A stretch of 64,000 bases of DNA from Dermatemys mawii (Eukaryota > Chordata > Testudines > Dermatemydidae), in assembly GCA_007922305.1 (NCBI GenBank), contig ML677334.1, positions 61,668,858 to 61,732,857 on the forward strand. Direction: 5' to 3'. The notes below the pieces were generated by a model. The model ran no database searches. It saw only the letters and a program-made list of their open reading frames with translations, and had not been told where the DNA came from. Each line of letters opens with the position of its first letter. Within the stretch, counting starts at the first letter, position 1. A program made the position numbers and the translations under genes. This document shows positions 1-12,391 of this stretch, piece after piece.

Positions 1-1741
1 TCTTGAATATGTTCTGTGAGGATATTATGATGAGCTTATCAGTGAATATGACTTGAAGTGGTGTGGGACCCCAATACCGGTGATTTCAATTATTAAAAAT
101 TTAAATACTGAAATATTTAAGCCTGTCATTTTATTTATAATGTAGCATGACAAACACTTGATGTTGTGGAAATCTGGCTAGAATACTGATATTAATCCAG
201 TTTCTTCCTTCGCTTGTAGGCACTGCATCTGTTACCATGACAAGCTTAACATGCAGAGAGCTCATTATTTTTAACTGTACACAAATAGTTTTCACCATGC
301 TTAGTCAGAGATCTTTACTGCTTTCATAGAATTTGAATGCTCCGGAAAGGCTTGAATATTCTTTATATTGCTACTCCTGTCCTGGTGTGACAGCCAGGTC
401 TGCTTCAATGGAGCAGTCAGATGAAAACATAGAGTTAGAAATATGTTACATTGCCTGGTGGCAATTCTAGGCATTGTTTAGTTTCTACTGAATGATTGAG
501 GAAGAAAACTCAACACACACTTATTCTAACAGTGAAATAACTGGTTGGCTCACCTGGAAAGCTCATCCTAAAAGGTTTTGGATAAATTAAGAAGAAATGG
601 GCTTTGGATTCAGAGCTGAGCTTCTTATTAGCAAATGGAGTCTCATTTTCAAGTCATAATTCTATTGGCTTCTTTTGGTAGCTATCCAAATCTCCTGCCA
701 TCTGATGATCTTTCTGTGGCATACACATAATAAAATGGTGGAATCATTCCAGTTCCTATTCGACTGGTGTCCATGTCACATAAACAACTACTGGACAATA
801 TGCATAAAATGGCACTCTTCTTTGTGGCACTCTGTCCTCAAAGAAGGCAAGAATTTAAAGAGCATGAAAAGTAAACCAACTTCTCACCACCCCCGAGTGA
901 TCCATTCAGCTCATAAGTCAAGTAAGTATATTTGTGGTGGAGTGTAAGGAATCTTAAACTAACTGCACTCACATTGTATATTTTCTGTGGTTCCTTTCAG
1001 GTAGACAGCCCAGTGCTTTGTACATATACTCCATAAATTACAACTTAAGTTTCCATCTTATTGTCAGTCTGTTAAGGTACCTAGCTAGCCTCTCAAGGCT
1101 TTCTGTCTCCCTCAGGAGGCCACAGATGTTTGTAGATCAATAGTTTTAATCTTGCAAGCTGTTGCCTCATATTAAATCAATGGACTATTGATAACAGCTT
1201 TTTCAGTCTTTGTTTGGAAAGAAAGTTGTCACAGTCACAAGCACTGATAAAAGTAAGTGGACACTTTTATGTAATACACCCTGGCTTTTATGGGAGTCAA
1301 ATTTCAGTGGCAAAGTATCATTTTAATGGGAAGCTTGGAGATCACATGGGAATCGCATTCTGCTCTGAGTTCCTCCCAGAGCTGGTGATAGGCATAAGCA
1401 GACTAAGCAATTGCTTAGGGCCTCAAGGAGTTCAAAGGAGGCCCCCTATATGCTTTTTTATTATGTGTTGGGGCGTGGGGAAAATATATTCCTGCTTAGA
1501 GTCCCCAGTGGGGTAGCACTGCCTTACACTCACCTTCTCTTCCTTTTCAGAGTTGTGGACTGCATGCACATCTGTTTCTTATCTGAGCCTGGAGGCTGCC
1601 TTGTGCAACAATCAGCACTCCAAATGGCTATAGCCTTGAAATACTCCAGGTTTGCTAGGCCAAAGAAATGTGGTGATGCTTGGGATTTGAGTATTGACAA
1701 ATGGGAGGATCAGTTACTGCTTGAGAGTAGCTGTTTCTTTC
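1..1741. other. No recognisable feature
   Basis: AT-rich unique-looking sequence. The short open frames here have no recognisable motifs and no splice context. I see no repeat termini. Confidence 0.5.
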
Positions 1742-1820
1742 CACTGCGTGTGCGCGCACATGCGCACACACACAAAACCCCCAACAAACAAAAACTAAAC
1801 AAAAAAACAAACAAAACTTT
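1742..1820 (+). repeat. Low-complexity CA/GTGCGC and AAAC-rich tract
   Basis: A short alternating GTGTGCGCGCACATGCGCAC tract runs into CA repeats and then AAAC/AACAAA-rich sequence. It is simple sequence with a small self-complementary purine-pyrimidine core. Confidence 0.7.
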
Positions 1821-1940
1821 TTCCAGCTAAGATGAAAAGGTGTCTTCAGGAGATATTAAACCTTTTACTTAAAATAAAGCTGTAACCATTTTGCTAAAAG
1901 TGTATAATTCTTGTCTCTCTCCTCACTTTTCCTCTGCCAG

Positions 1941-1941
<1 letters not shown>

Positions 1942-1971
<30 letters not shown>
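1942..1971. repeat. (CA)15 microsatellite
   Basis: An uninterrupted run of CA dinucleotides, about 30 nt. Confidence 0.97.
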
Positions 1972-1973
<2 letters not shown>

Positions 1974-4582
1974 GTTTAAATGGAGCAAGTATGTAATTTG
2001 TCCTGACCTTTATTCATGTCTGGTACAATTTTAGAAGATAGTGTGGCTGGAAATAATCCGGGATGCCAGCTTTAAAGGTTAAACAGCTTTACAAAATTAT
2101 CATAATTAGGGACTCTCCGATTTTAGGTTGTTTTTGGTTGGTTTTGTTTTTGGTTTGGGCAGCCATTTCTACTGGGCTTCTTAGAACTTTAGGATATCCT
2201 AGAAAAATCAAGTTTTGAAACTTCAGTGAGATTTGTATAAAGTGAGCAAAAATCTGTTGCTTCATCACTCGCAGTGAAACAAAAACAAAGACTCAAACTT
2301 CGAAAAAGAACTCATTAAACATGGCTCTCAATTTCTCACCTGATATATATTTGTTCCCCCCAGTAACTTCCTTGCTGAGAAGTGATTGGTTGCCAGCCTA
2401 CAAACACATCAGTGGCTTCAATAATGGAATTTACTGAGTCACATTAGGAATTGCCTCAGGTGATATTCACCTGTCTTGTGCAGACAGCTGGGATGATATC
2501 TCTTCCCCACTAAAGCCCTAGTTCAAAGGAATTTTGCCCTTAATTAGCACATGTCATGCAAACTGGAGAGTTACCTGCACTTCAATTTCCTTGTATATTT
2601 ATTTGAATCATGCCACCGAACAAGCCATGAAAAAACATGATTTTTGAATGATCAGGCTGCTATATTTTATAATGCCACTGAACAAAATACATGGGTCTTA
2701 CATTTTAGAGCGTGGCATAACTTGGTTTATGTCTTTACAAACTTTTTCTATAGAAGTAATTGAGTTATTACTAACACAAATGGCATTTTTCCAGCTCTTT
2801 TCGTAGATATCCCATTCTGTTTACAAGTGGAGCAATAGAACCTTAATTACATGCTTCAACTTACAAATCAGCCATTATTGTTTATTTCATACTGTTTGTT
2901 TTTCTTTGATTTTTTTTTTTAAACAAGAGAGAACTTTAAATGAAACTGCCAGAGCTGGTTCATGCATTTCTGTTGTTTTGTCAGTAGTTTAAAATGAATA
3001 GTCTTTCACTTGTTCCTTATGAGACACTGCCAACTTGAAATCGTAGAGCAGATCATATGAACAGGAATTAAATTAAGTCTGGATCTTTTCCATTTCAAGC
3101 TCGCCAATGCTGTCATCTTAGCTGCTCAAAACAGGGAGGCTATTAATATATAGCTTAGGAAACATTCTGCACGTGCTCAATCCCCTCCCCCCCCACCCCG
3201 CAAACCAACAAAAATACACTTATGAATAACCATACTGGTCCCTGTATCCTTGCAGTGCAGTTTACAGTAACCCTCACGAACAGTTTGTGCAATGTTTTTC
3301 CAAGATCCCTTTTTCCAAAAATCATGTCACTTCTTAGTGTGGGGTTTTTTTACCCTGTCTGACTTGTTGTAAATACGTTTGGAAATGTTACAATTAGTTG
3401 TTTTCTTTGTTTTTGGTTTAATTTAAAACTGGGATCCATAACCAAAAATATGATGTATTATATGCAATATATCTATATCAAATAATTAACCAGTTAATAA
3501 ATAACCACGCACTGCATGTAGTGACCAGATAGTGTGAATATGGTAAAAGATGGACTACTTGCTATTACAAATAATAAAGGTATGAACTAGAATCATGTGT
3601 AGTAAAACCCCAAAAGATCTTGTGAGCAATCCAAACTGATTTTCCCACTGCCCCTCACCCTGGCATGTTGCAGAATGACTCATAGCCTCTTTACTACCAG
3701 TGCCTTTTATCTAATTTTATTCTGAAACATCTACAGCGTTGGTATTTTGAACTCCATCCTTAGCAGTATGTTCCACTTTCATCCTACTGTTGCACCAATA
3801 ATTTAACATGTAATCTACATTTATTCTTTTAGCTATTGCTTGCTCCATGTCCTGCAATCCTCTGAGAACATGAATACATATTTTTCTTCTGTGATGTTGA
3901 TACCTCAGTGATATAAATAAAACCCTTCCAAGTTATCTTTTGTATATTGTAAACAATTGGCTTTGTCATTTTTTCCTTGTTTCTTGAACTCCAAGCTAAA
4001 GCTGGAAAAAAAAACTTTGTTCTATTTTGTCAAAATTTTCCTTAACATCCCTCCAAAAATGTACATTCGTGCTTCCTTTCTTTTGCATGGTTTTGCAGTT
4101 TTGCTACAGTATATCCTTCATAAGCAGAACTGCACACGGTATTTTAAATTTGGTTTCCGCAGGGCTTTGTAAAGTAGCACTTCCTATCTTTTATGCAATC
4201 ACCTATATCTGTGTTCAAGAACAGAACTGGGTTTCATTACATTCTATTTAATTTGATTTGCTTAATTTTTACTACAGTAGCACAATAAAAGAACTTGCTC
4301 TTTATCAGTCTTCTTTCTTTCTTGGGCTTGCTACTTTTCAGTTAGTTTCCCCTTAATTTGTATTTATGCTATTTTTTCCCCTTTTTAATCAGATCTCATT
4401 GCATGCAACCCATGGCTCTATTTTTCTGAAGTGACATGGCAGTTTGGTTCTCGACTGAGTTTTCTACACCTATGATTTTGCGAGTGTTGGAAAAGTTGAT
4501 CTTTGTCAACTATCAGCTAAATAATAAAACAAGGTAAATAAGAATCTTGGTAATGAATCTTGTACTACTCTATATGATACTG
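1972..4582. other. No recognisable feature
   Basis: Unique-looking intronic sequence with short T, C and A runs (for example near 2910 and 3184). I see no coding or repeat signal. Confidence 0.5.
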
Positions 4583-4892
4583 CTCAACCTGTGGAATTCT
4601 GTGCCAAAGGATGTTATGAAGGCCAAGACTATAACAGGGTTCAAAAAAGAACTAGATAAATTCATGGAGGATAGGTCCATCAATGGCAATTAGTCAGGAT
4701 GGGCAGGGATGGTGTCCCTGGCTTCTGTTTGCCAGATGCTGGGAAGGAGCAATGGGGAATGGATCATTTGACGATTACGTGTTTTGTTCTTTCCCTCTAG
4801 GGCACCTGGCATTTGCCACTGTCTGAAGATAGGCTATTGGGCTAGATGGACCTTTGGTCTGACCCAGTATGGCCGTTCTTATGCTTATATTC
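4583..4892 (+). mobile_element. CR1 LINE, 3'-end fragment
   Basis: The sequence matches the end of CR1 ORF2 and the CR1 3' tail. It has the CTGTGGAATTCTGTGCC-type motif, the AACTAGATAAATTCATGGAGG segment and the terminal block TATGGCCGTTCTTATGCTTA. This terminus is shared, inverted, with the minus-strand CR1 that ends at 28672, so both belong to one 3'-end class. The copy is heavily 5'-truncated, as is usual for CR1. Confidence 0.88.
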
Positions 4893-5288
4893 ACAGAAAG
4901 CAGTACATTAAAAGCTAATATAGGGCCAGATTCACCCACATAATCCACCTCTTATGATGTAAATCAGTTCTCTTTTTTACCAGGTGATTAAATTAGTTTA
5001 ATGGCTGCTTTATGCAGCTGGAATGGTAAAAATAAGCCAATGTGTATCAAGACTTCTCATTTCTGTTAGTGTTAGGTTTCACTGCTACATGTCAGATTAT
5101 GTCCTGTGTAATATAATGAAACATGACTTCCCTTAGTATAATTTGATATGACAAGAAACAATAAAAAAATATAGTGAAACATTTTCTAGCAGTAATCTAC
5201 TTCTATTGATGTATCCAAATCAAAAGTAATGAGTTTGACATCTTACTAAGAAGTGCACATGACAAAGCCTAGAATATGGTTTCAAGAA

Positions 5289-5557
5289 TCAGAGAGGTAG
5301 TCGTGTTAGTCTGGGTTTGCAGAAGCAACAAAGAGTCCTGTGGCACCTTAAAGACTAACGAAAGTATTGAAGCATAAGCTTTTGTCAGCTAGTACCCACT
5401 TCATCGGATGCATGCAGTGGAAGTATCAGAATCTTCACTGATCAGTATCTGATACTTCCACTGCATGCATCTGACGAAGTGGGTATTAGCCTACGAAAGC
5501 TTATGCTTCAATACTTTTGTTAGACTTTAAGGTGCCACAGGATTCTTTGTCGCTTCT
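5289..5557. mobile_element. Hairpin repeat with 110-bp arms (probable Penelope-type terminal repeat)
   Basis: Left arm 5321-5430 and right arm 5448-5557 are inverted copies with about 10 mismatches in 110 bp and a 17-nt loop. The arms contain the blocks CCTGTGGCACCTTAAAG and GAAGCATAAGCTTT. A further 32 nt (5289-5320, with GTGTTAGTCTGGGTTTGC) lie only on the left. Partial copies of the same repeat occur at 34779-34853 and 44147-44710. I recall this unit as the terminal repeat of a very common turtle Penelope-like element. The structure is seen; the family name is recall. Confidence 0.7.
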
Positions 5558-6790
5558 AGAATATGGTTGTGATTCAAACTATGTGATCTCTGTGCACTTT
5601 AAAATGTGTAGCCATATTCCATCAGGTCTACTTTCTCCACTTAAATAATGAAATTGCCAAAATTACGTTCTGAACCAAAAACAAAAAGCGTAAGTTCTGT
5701 GTTTGAAGTTTGTTCTTGCTCTGTTTCCTTGCTGTGAAACTCTAAATGATCAAACTGACCTGAAGGAACTGTCAGCAGATTTAAAAATGTATCTGGATCA
5801 TAAAATATATAATATTGAGGCAGTAGAAATTTCATGATGCTATTACAGGTTTATGTTAATCTCTGCTAAATGTACATGAAATTTTAAGCATGTTTGTTTT
5901 TCTCATGTCCATTGCTCCAGTACTTCTTTCTGACTTCTCTGCTTTTCTCTCTTAAAAAAAATGTTGGGTTTGAGCTGCTATTTCTTAAAGATTTTACTTG
6001 TAAGATGTGCAGTTAATATTTGCTTCACATTCAAGTATCACACACATTACAGAATTCTTCATGTGTAAATCAATAAGACAATATCGAGCCACCACTGTAG
6101 GGCTGAAGCTGGGGGACAATCTTGAAACCATCAGGCATCTTTGCTGTTTTCTGCTAGTGTTAGCCCAGCTTCAATAATTTTTGTTTGGGCCTGTTTAAGG
6201 ATGTTTTCTGAAATATCCAGTCTATTTAAAGATATCTTTCTGAGATTTCAACTCACTTAAAATTCTCCTACTTAGATAGGTTTGCTTTTTGACTGAGTAA
6301 TACGTTTATGTACCACTGACTTCTTCTGGATGCAAAGTTAGCTGGTTTAAAGAGGATAGAGTAGTAATACTGCTACATCAAACAGTGTCAACCGGTACCA
6401 TGTTTGCTCTTTGAAGCTGAAACTTCTACGTCTATCCTGGCAAGATTTTTAGCTGGTGTCTAGCATGTGTGCAGCCAATGGATTTGTCATGTCTTCAAAC
6501 TTGTGTGGTTCTTTCCTTACCCTATCTTGCAATAATGCAAACTTACTAGCTTGTAGCTCTATAATACTTCATACGGAGCTTAAAAATCAGGTATGTTTTT
6601 ACTTTAACATCTAACTTATACTTGAGGTCTTGTGACTCACAACACAAAGTTGGATAGTACATGAAAGTTTCAAGCTATCTACCATCAAGAATTTATGTTT
6701 GAGTCCTCTTGACTGGCCCACTAATGCAACCTTCTGTTTCTGAATTTAAAACTCTACTAGCAAATCCTAGGCTCATTAGAATAGATTTTA
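5558..6790. other. No recognisable feature
   Basis: Unique-looking AT-rich intronic sequence. The 64-codon open frame on the minus strand at 5641-5835 has no recognisable motif. Confidence 0.45.
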
Positions 6791-7143
6791 CAGTAGAACC
6801 TGAGAGTTATGAACACCGGAGTTACAAACACCAGAGTTATGAACTGACCAGTCAACCACACACCACATTTGGAAACAGAAGACACAATCGGGCAGAAGAA
6901 GAGAACCCTCCTTCCCCTCCTCTCCCCCCCAAAAAAGCAAATACTGTACAGTACTGAATTAAATGTAAACTACTAAAAAAAAGGGAAAGCAGCATTTTTC
7001 TTCATCAAGTTTCAAAGCTATATTAAGTCAATGCTCAGTTGTAAACTTTTGAAAACAACCATAATGTTTTGTTCAGAAATACGAATATCTGAGTTACGAA
7101 CAACCTCCATTCCCGAGGTGTTCGTAACTCTGAGGTTCTACTG
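6791..7143. mobile_element. pogo/Tigger-type MITE (Tc1-mariner superfamily)
   Basis: The element is 353 bp with terminal inverted repeats of about 27 bp that differ at two positions. Both ends start CAGTAGAACCT and run into AGAGTTAYGAACACC. It is flanked by TA on both sides (6789-6790 and 7144-7145), the target duplication expected of Tc1/mariner elements. Further GAGTTAYGAAC motifs sit just inside each end, on both strands. No transposase frame is present, so it is non-autonomous. The 82-codon frame across its left half is incidental. Confidence 0.88.
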
Positions 7144-8050
7144 TATTCCCATCTCTAGAAAAAAGAGGAACTAGATGAAAAAGATGAAGTTGCTATCATT
7201 AGTGTCAGAGATATTTGAGGCTTACAGTGTACCAAATTATTACAATGTCAAAGAAAAAATGCCAGCAATACAGTATTAGCTGTTCCATCTGCACGTCTTC
7301 CTGTGAAGTATAATTACTTTGTCCTCACCTAAGGTATAATTCTTTTTTGAACTCAGTCTTTGTCTTCACAATATCTTCTGACAAACACAGTTACATAGGT
7401 TGACTGGGCATTATGTGAAGAAATACTTATTTTTGTTTGTTTTAAACCTGCTGCCTATTAATGTCATTTGGTGCCCTAGATATTGTGTTATGAGAAGTAA
7501 TAAATAACACTTCCTTATTTATTTTCTCCATGTGGTGATCATGATTTTATAGATCTCTAGCATATTCCCCCCGTCATCTTTTTTTCCATGCTGAAAAGTC
7601 CCAGTCTTATTAATATCTTTTTATATGGAAGCTATTCCACAGCCCTAATCTTTAGTTGCCTTTTTCCCTCCCTTTTCCAACTTATATAAATTGGATATAT
7701 ATATATTGAGATAGGGTGACCAGATTTGCACCTCATATTAAACATGTGGGTATACCAGGGGTTTGTATGGAGGCAATATGATATTTTCTGCCTTATTATC
7801 TATCCCTTTCCCAATGATTCCCATATTTATTCACTTTTTTGACAGCCGCTGCACATTGAGTGGATGTTTTCAGAGAACTATCCAGTATGACTCCAAGATC
7901 TCTTTCTAGAATGGCAATAACTAATTTAGACCCCATCATTTTATATATATAGTAGGGATGATCTTTTCCAATGTGCATTACTTTGCATTTATTAACATTG
8001 AATTTCATCTGCCATTTTGTTGCCACTTTTGTGAGATCCCTTTGTAGCTC

Positions 8051-8620
8051 TTAGTTAAGTCCAAAGCAGACTGCAATCTTGAGTAGTTTTGTATCATCTA
8101 CACATTTTGCCACGTCACTGCTTACTCTCTCTTCCTGATCATTTATAAATATGTTGAACACCAGTGGTCCCAGTACAGATCCCTGAGGGACACCACTATT
8201 TACCCCTCTCCATTTTGAAAACTGACCATTTATTCCTACTCTTTGTTTCCTATCTTTTAACCAGTAACTGATGCAGGAGAGGACCTTCCCTCTTATCCCA
8301 TGACAGCTTATTTTGCTTAAGAGCATTTAGTGAGGGACCTTGTCAAAGACCGTCTGAAAATCTAAATACACTAAATCCACTAGATTCCACTTGTCCACAT
8401 GTTTGTTGACCCCCTCAAAGAATTCTAATAGGTTGGTGAGGTATGACTGACTTTTACAAAAACCATGTTGACTCTTCCCCAACAAATTATGTTCATCTAT
8501 GTATCTGACAATTATGTTCTTTACTATAGTTTCAACCAATTTGCTGGGTATTGAAATTAGGCTTACTGGACTAAAATTGTTGGGATCGCTTCTGGAGGCT
8601 TTTTTAAAAAATGATGTCAC
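8051..8620 (-). pseudogene. CR1 reverse transcriptase core remnant (two adjacent frames)
   Basis: The upstream frame (8327-8620) holds fingers/palm motifs: SPVSLISIPSKLVE, SQHGFCKSQSYLTNLLEF and VYLDFQTVFDKVPH. The downstream frame (8051-8326) continues with LSCISYWLKDRKQRVGING, SGVPQGSVLGPLVFNIFIND and the degraded catalytic motif KCVDDTKLL. The break is a single stop at the junction, with the same frame on both sides. Confidence 0.88.
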
Positions 8621-9376
8621 ATTAACTACCCTCCAGTCATTTGGTACAGAAGCTGATTTAAATGATAGATTACAGACTACAGTACAATTTCACATTTGAG
8701 TTCCGTCAGAACTCTTGGGTGACACCACCTGTTCCTGGTGACTTATTACTGTTTAATTTATCAATTTGTTCCAAACCTCCTCTAATAACAGCTCAGTCTG
8801 GGACAGTTCCTCAGATTTATCACCTAAAAAGAATGGCTCAGGTTGGGGAATCTCTCTCATATTCTCAGCTATGAAGACCAATCTTAAGAATTAATTTAGT
8901 TTCTCCCCAATGGCCTTATCTTCCTTGAGAGCTCCTTTAGCAGCTTGATTATCCAGTGGTCCCGCTGATTGTTTAGCAAGCTTCCTGTTTTTATATATAT
9001 ATAAAATGCTGTTATTTTTTGAGTCTTTGGCTAGCTGTTCTTCAAATTCTTTTTTGGCCTTCCTAAATATATTTTTACACTTCACTAGTCAAAGTTTATG
9101 CTGCTTTCTGTTTTCCTCAGTAGGATTTCACTTCCACTTTTTAAAGGTTGCCCCCCTTTTTTGCCTCTAACTGCTTCTTTTACTTTGTTTAGTCCCAGTG
9201 GCACTGTTTTGGTCCTCTGTTTTTTAATTTGGGATATATATTTAAGCTGAGTCACTATTATGGTGTCTTTAAAAAGTTTCCATGCAGGTTGCACGAATTT
9301 CACTTTTGGTGTTGCACCTTTTAATGTCTGTTTAATGTCTTCATTTTTCTGCAGTTCCCCTTTTTGAAATTCAGTG

Positions 9377-9631
9377 TTACCATGGTGGGCTGTTTTTATG
9401 TCTCTCCCCTCCATCCTGCACAGAAATGTTAAATTTTATTATGTTATAGTCACTATTACCAAGTGGGTCAGCAATATTCACCTCTTGGACCATCTGCCAT
9501 GATCCATTTAGGTCTAAATCAAGAATTGCGTCTCCTCTTGTGGGTGCCACGACTAGCTGCTCCAAGAAGCAGTCATTTAAGGTGTCTAACATTATCTCTG
9601 CATCCCTTCCTGAGGTGATGTACCCAGACAA
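9377..9631 (-). pseudogene. CR1 endonuclease C-terminal remnant
   Basis: The remnant reads PTRGDAILDLDLNGSWQMV followed by NIADPLGNSDYNIIKF, the last conserved block of the CR1 AP-type endonuclease. The active-site histidine of the SDH motif is Tyr. It is part of the CR1 copy around it and is not a host gene. Confidence 0.85.
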
Positions 9632-10270
9632 TATAGGGATAGTTGAAATACCCCATTATTATTGGGTTGTCTTTTTGAATAGCCTCTCTGATCTCTCTGA
9701 GCAGTTCAGTCACTATCACCATACTGGTCAGATTGTCGGTAGTATATCCTTACTGCTACATTCTTATTATTCAAGCACGAAATTGCTATATAAAGAGCTT
9801 CTGTGGTACCGTTTGGTTCATTTAAGATTTTTACTTTATTAGATTCTGTTTTCTTTCACATATAGTGCCACCCCCACCAATATATTTAGTACCTTGGTAT
9901 TACTGTGTCCCATTAATTATCCTTATTCCACCAAGTTTCTGTGATGCTACATATATCAATATCCTCATTTAATATGAGGCATTCAAGTTCACCCTTAGTA
10001 TTTAAACTTCTAGCATTTGTATATAAGCACTTAAAAATTGTCACTTTTTAGTTGTTTGCCATTATGCGACATAATTGAAAGGGACTTCTTTTCATTTTAC
10101 TTTCTCATCAAATCCTTACCACATTTTATCATTTTCCATCCTCTCCTCCTTATTAAATATAGAGAATCTCCATTAATAGATCCTTCTCTAAGGGATGTCT
10201 CAGTCTGAGCCATGTGCTTCTCTATACCTGTCAGCTTTCCCCCACCCTTTTCTTAAAAATTGCTCTATAA

Positions 10271-10398
10271 CTTTTCGAATTTTACATGCCAGCAATCCAG
10301 TTCCATTTTGGAACCAGTTTGCTGGCATTTAAAATTCGAAAGGTAAAATTCGATGGAACCTGTACAGGAAGGATTCCCGTCCTTCCTGTACAGGCTCC
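10271..10398. repeat. Two adjacent hairpins formed from CR1 sequence
   Basis: Hairpin 1: arms 10271-10304 and 10310-10342 share about 28 of 33 positions around an ATTTT loop. Hairpin 2: arms 10355-10373 and 10380-10398 share 18 of 19 positions (GGAACCTGTACAGGAAGGA) around TTCCCG. The outer arms look like ordinary CR1 sequence, and the inner arms look like inverted copies of it. Confidence 0.85.
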
Positions 10399-10498
10399 AT
10401 CTTTCCACAAACATTCCCCAGTTCCTAATAAATCTAAACTCTTCCTTATCTACAGAGACCCTGCAGTTCTGCCTTTCTATCTTTTAATTTTCCTCCAT

Positions 10499-10924
10499 AG
10501 TTGAATGGACAGTTTGATCATTCAGGCATAGCTATTGATCAATGTGCTATTTCAGTAGCATTAAAAATAACATTTCTCCTGGAGTCTCAAGATTTTTTTC
10601 CAAATCCTCTGTCTCTTCTCTTAGATGTATAAAATCTGCAATGTTTAGATGCCAGTGAGAACATTATTGAGAATAGAATGCAGTCATGAAGAAGCTGCAC
10701 TTTCTAGTGTTAAAGTTGTGATGTTAAATATATTCCTCCAGCTATGGTTTTTGGAAGCACTTTTGGAAGCACCTGCAGCATTTGGCTACTCTGATAAGGA
10801 ACCTTCTCAATTCCACTTTGAACAGAAAGCTTTCCTATCAAGTGTGATTGGCATATGAATTGCTAACTGTACTTCTACAAATTGTGTGGGCTCATGTAAA
10901 CAAACCTATTTTCCTTCTTTTGCA
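10499..10924. other. No recognisable feature
   Basis: Unique-looking sequence between two CR1 copies in opposite orientation. No motif was recognised. Confidence 0.4.
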
Positions 10925-12391
10925 GGGTTAATAGCTTAGCAGATAAGGGAGAAGCAGTTCATGATGTATCTTGATGTTTAGTAAGGCTTTTGACCAGTGA
11001 TGGGCAACCTGTGGCCCATGGGCTGCACATGGCCTGTCAGGGTAATCTTCTGGTTGACCGCGAGACAATATTTACATTGACTGTCCACAGACATGGCTGC
11101 TTGCAACTCCCAGTGGCCATGGTTTGCCATTCCCACAGAATGGGAGCTGCAGGAAGTCTCACGGGCCACAGGGTGGAGCTGGCTGCCACTTCCCACAGCT
11201 AACATTGGCCAGGAGCAGCGGACCACTGTCAGCAGACCGCTGCAGGTCATCGTGCCTGCGGATGGTCAATTTAAACACTGTCTCGTGGCTTGCCAGCGGA
11301 TTACCTTAATGGGCTGTAGGTTTGCCCACCACTGCTTTTGACAGTTCCACATGACATTCTCAAAAGCAAACTAGGGAAGTATGGTCTAGATGAAATTGCA
11401 TTGAAGTGGGTGCATCTGGTTGAAAGACTCTACTCAAAAGTACTTTTATCAATGATTTGCTGTCAAACAGATGGTGTATATAGTGGGGTCCCTCAGGTGT
11501 TCAGTACTATTGAATATTTTCATTAATGTTTTGGATAATACAATGGAGAGTGTGCTTATAAAATTTGCAGATGATACCAAGTTGGGACGGATTGTCTGGG
11601 GGACAGGATTACAATTCAAAATTACCTTGACAAATTGGAGAATTGGTCTGAATTCAGAAAGATGGAATTCAGTAAAGAGAAGTGCAAAGGACTACACTTA
11701 AGAAGGAAAAATCAAATGCAAAACTACAAAATGGGGAACAACTGCCTAGGTGGTAGAACTGTTTGAAAGGATCTGGAGGTTGCAATGGATCACAAATAGC
11801 ATTAGTGTGATGCAGTTGTGGAAAAAAAGGCTAAAATTTTGGGAGTGTCACTGAAAGACACGGGAGGTAATTGTCCCACTCTGTTCAGCACTGGTGGGGT
11901 CTCTGGGGTAGAGTATCCAGTTTTGGGCACCATACTTTAGGAAAGTTGTGGACAAACTAGAGAGAGAACAGGGCAGTAATAATGTTAACAGGTTTGGAAA
12001 GCCTGACCTATGAAGGAAGGTTAAAAAACTGGGCACATTTAGTCTTGAGAAAAGACAACTTTGATATGATATCCTGATAAGTCTTCATATATGTTAAGGG
12101 CTGTTATAAAGAGGACTGATCAGTTGTTCTCCATGTCCACTGAAGGTAACAAGACGTAATGGGCTTAGTGTGTAGCAAGTTACAATTTTTTTTCCTAATA
12201 TTTAATCTAACTATAAGGATCATTAAGCTCTGGAACAGGTTTCTAATGGAGGTTGTGGATATTTTTAAAAACAGGTTAAATGAACATCTATCAGGGATTA
12301 TATCAGTTTACTTGGTCCTGCATCAGTGCGGGGGGCTGAATTTGATGACTGTTTGAGGTCTCCTCCTGTCCTACATTTTTATGATGCTATG
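10925..12391 (+). mobile_element. CR1 LINE, 5'-truncated copy interrupted by a hAT MITE
   Basis: The plus-strand sequence reads ADKGEAVHD-like RT just before the insertion. It resumes with VPHDILKSKLGKYGLDEIAL at 11344, then GVYSGVPQ, then NIFINVLDNTMESVLIKFADDTKL at 11515-11590. The catalytic FADD is retained, but a frameshift separates it from GVPQ. The 3' part holds the AAGGGCTGTTATAAAGAG and GGAGGTTGTGGA segments and ends in GATGCTATGAA near 12391. This is the second CR1 3'-end class in the window, ending in ATGATTCTATGA-type repeats; it is also seen at 42969 and 60733. Confidence 0.88.
10995..11334. mobile_element. hAT-type MITE with perfect 8-bp target duplication
   Basis: The ends are CAGTGATGGGCAACCTGTGG and the inverse of CTGTAGGTTTGCCCACCACTG-like sequence, imperfect TIRs beginning CAGTG(A/G)TGGGCAA. 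The 8-bp sequence CTTTTGAC flanks both sides (10987-10994 and 11335-11342). It is 340 bp long and GC-richer than its surroundings, with no transposase. The open frames in it are non-coding shadows. It sits inside the CR1 reverse transcriptase, so it is younger than that CR1 copy. Confidence 0.93.

Larger units (their letters stand above)
7435..10498 (-). mobile_element. CR1 LINE, long degraded copy (endonuclease to 3' region)
   Basis: This non-LTR retrotransposon lies in minus orientation. Minus-strand frames read in CR1 order. First comes the end of the AP-like endonuclease (9377-9631, PTRGDAILDLDL and DPLGNSDY, where the usual SDH is SDY). Next is a linker (9085-9414). The reverse transcriptase follows (8327-8620, SQHGF, YLDFQTVFDKVPH; then 8051-8326, GVPQGSVLGPLVFNIFIND and CVDD where FADD is usual). 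The thumb/C-terminal region is at 7796-8026 (WQMKFNVNKCKVMHIG). The frames are separated by stops and frameshifts, and both catalytic motifs are altered, so the copy is dead. The left edge, the element's 3' side, is approximate. Confidence 0.9.

Noticed and set aside
10978..11341. Overlapping frames of 61-90 codons on both strands
   Set aside because: They lie within a GC-richer hAT MITE with defined ends and duplication.
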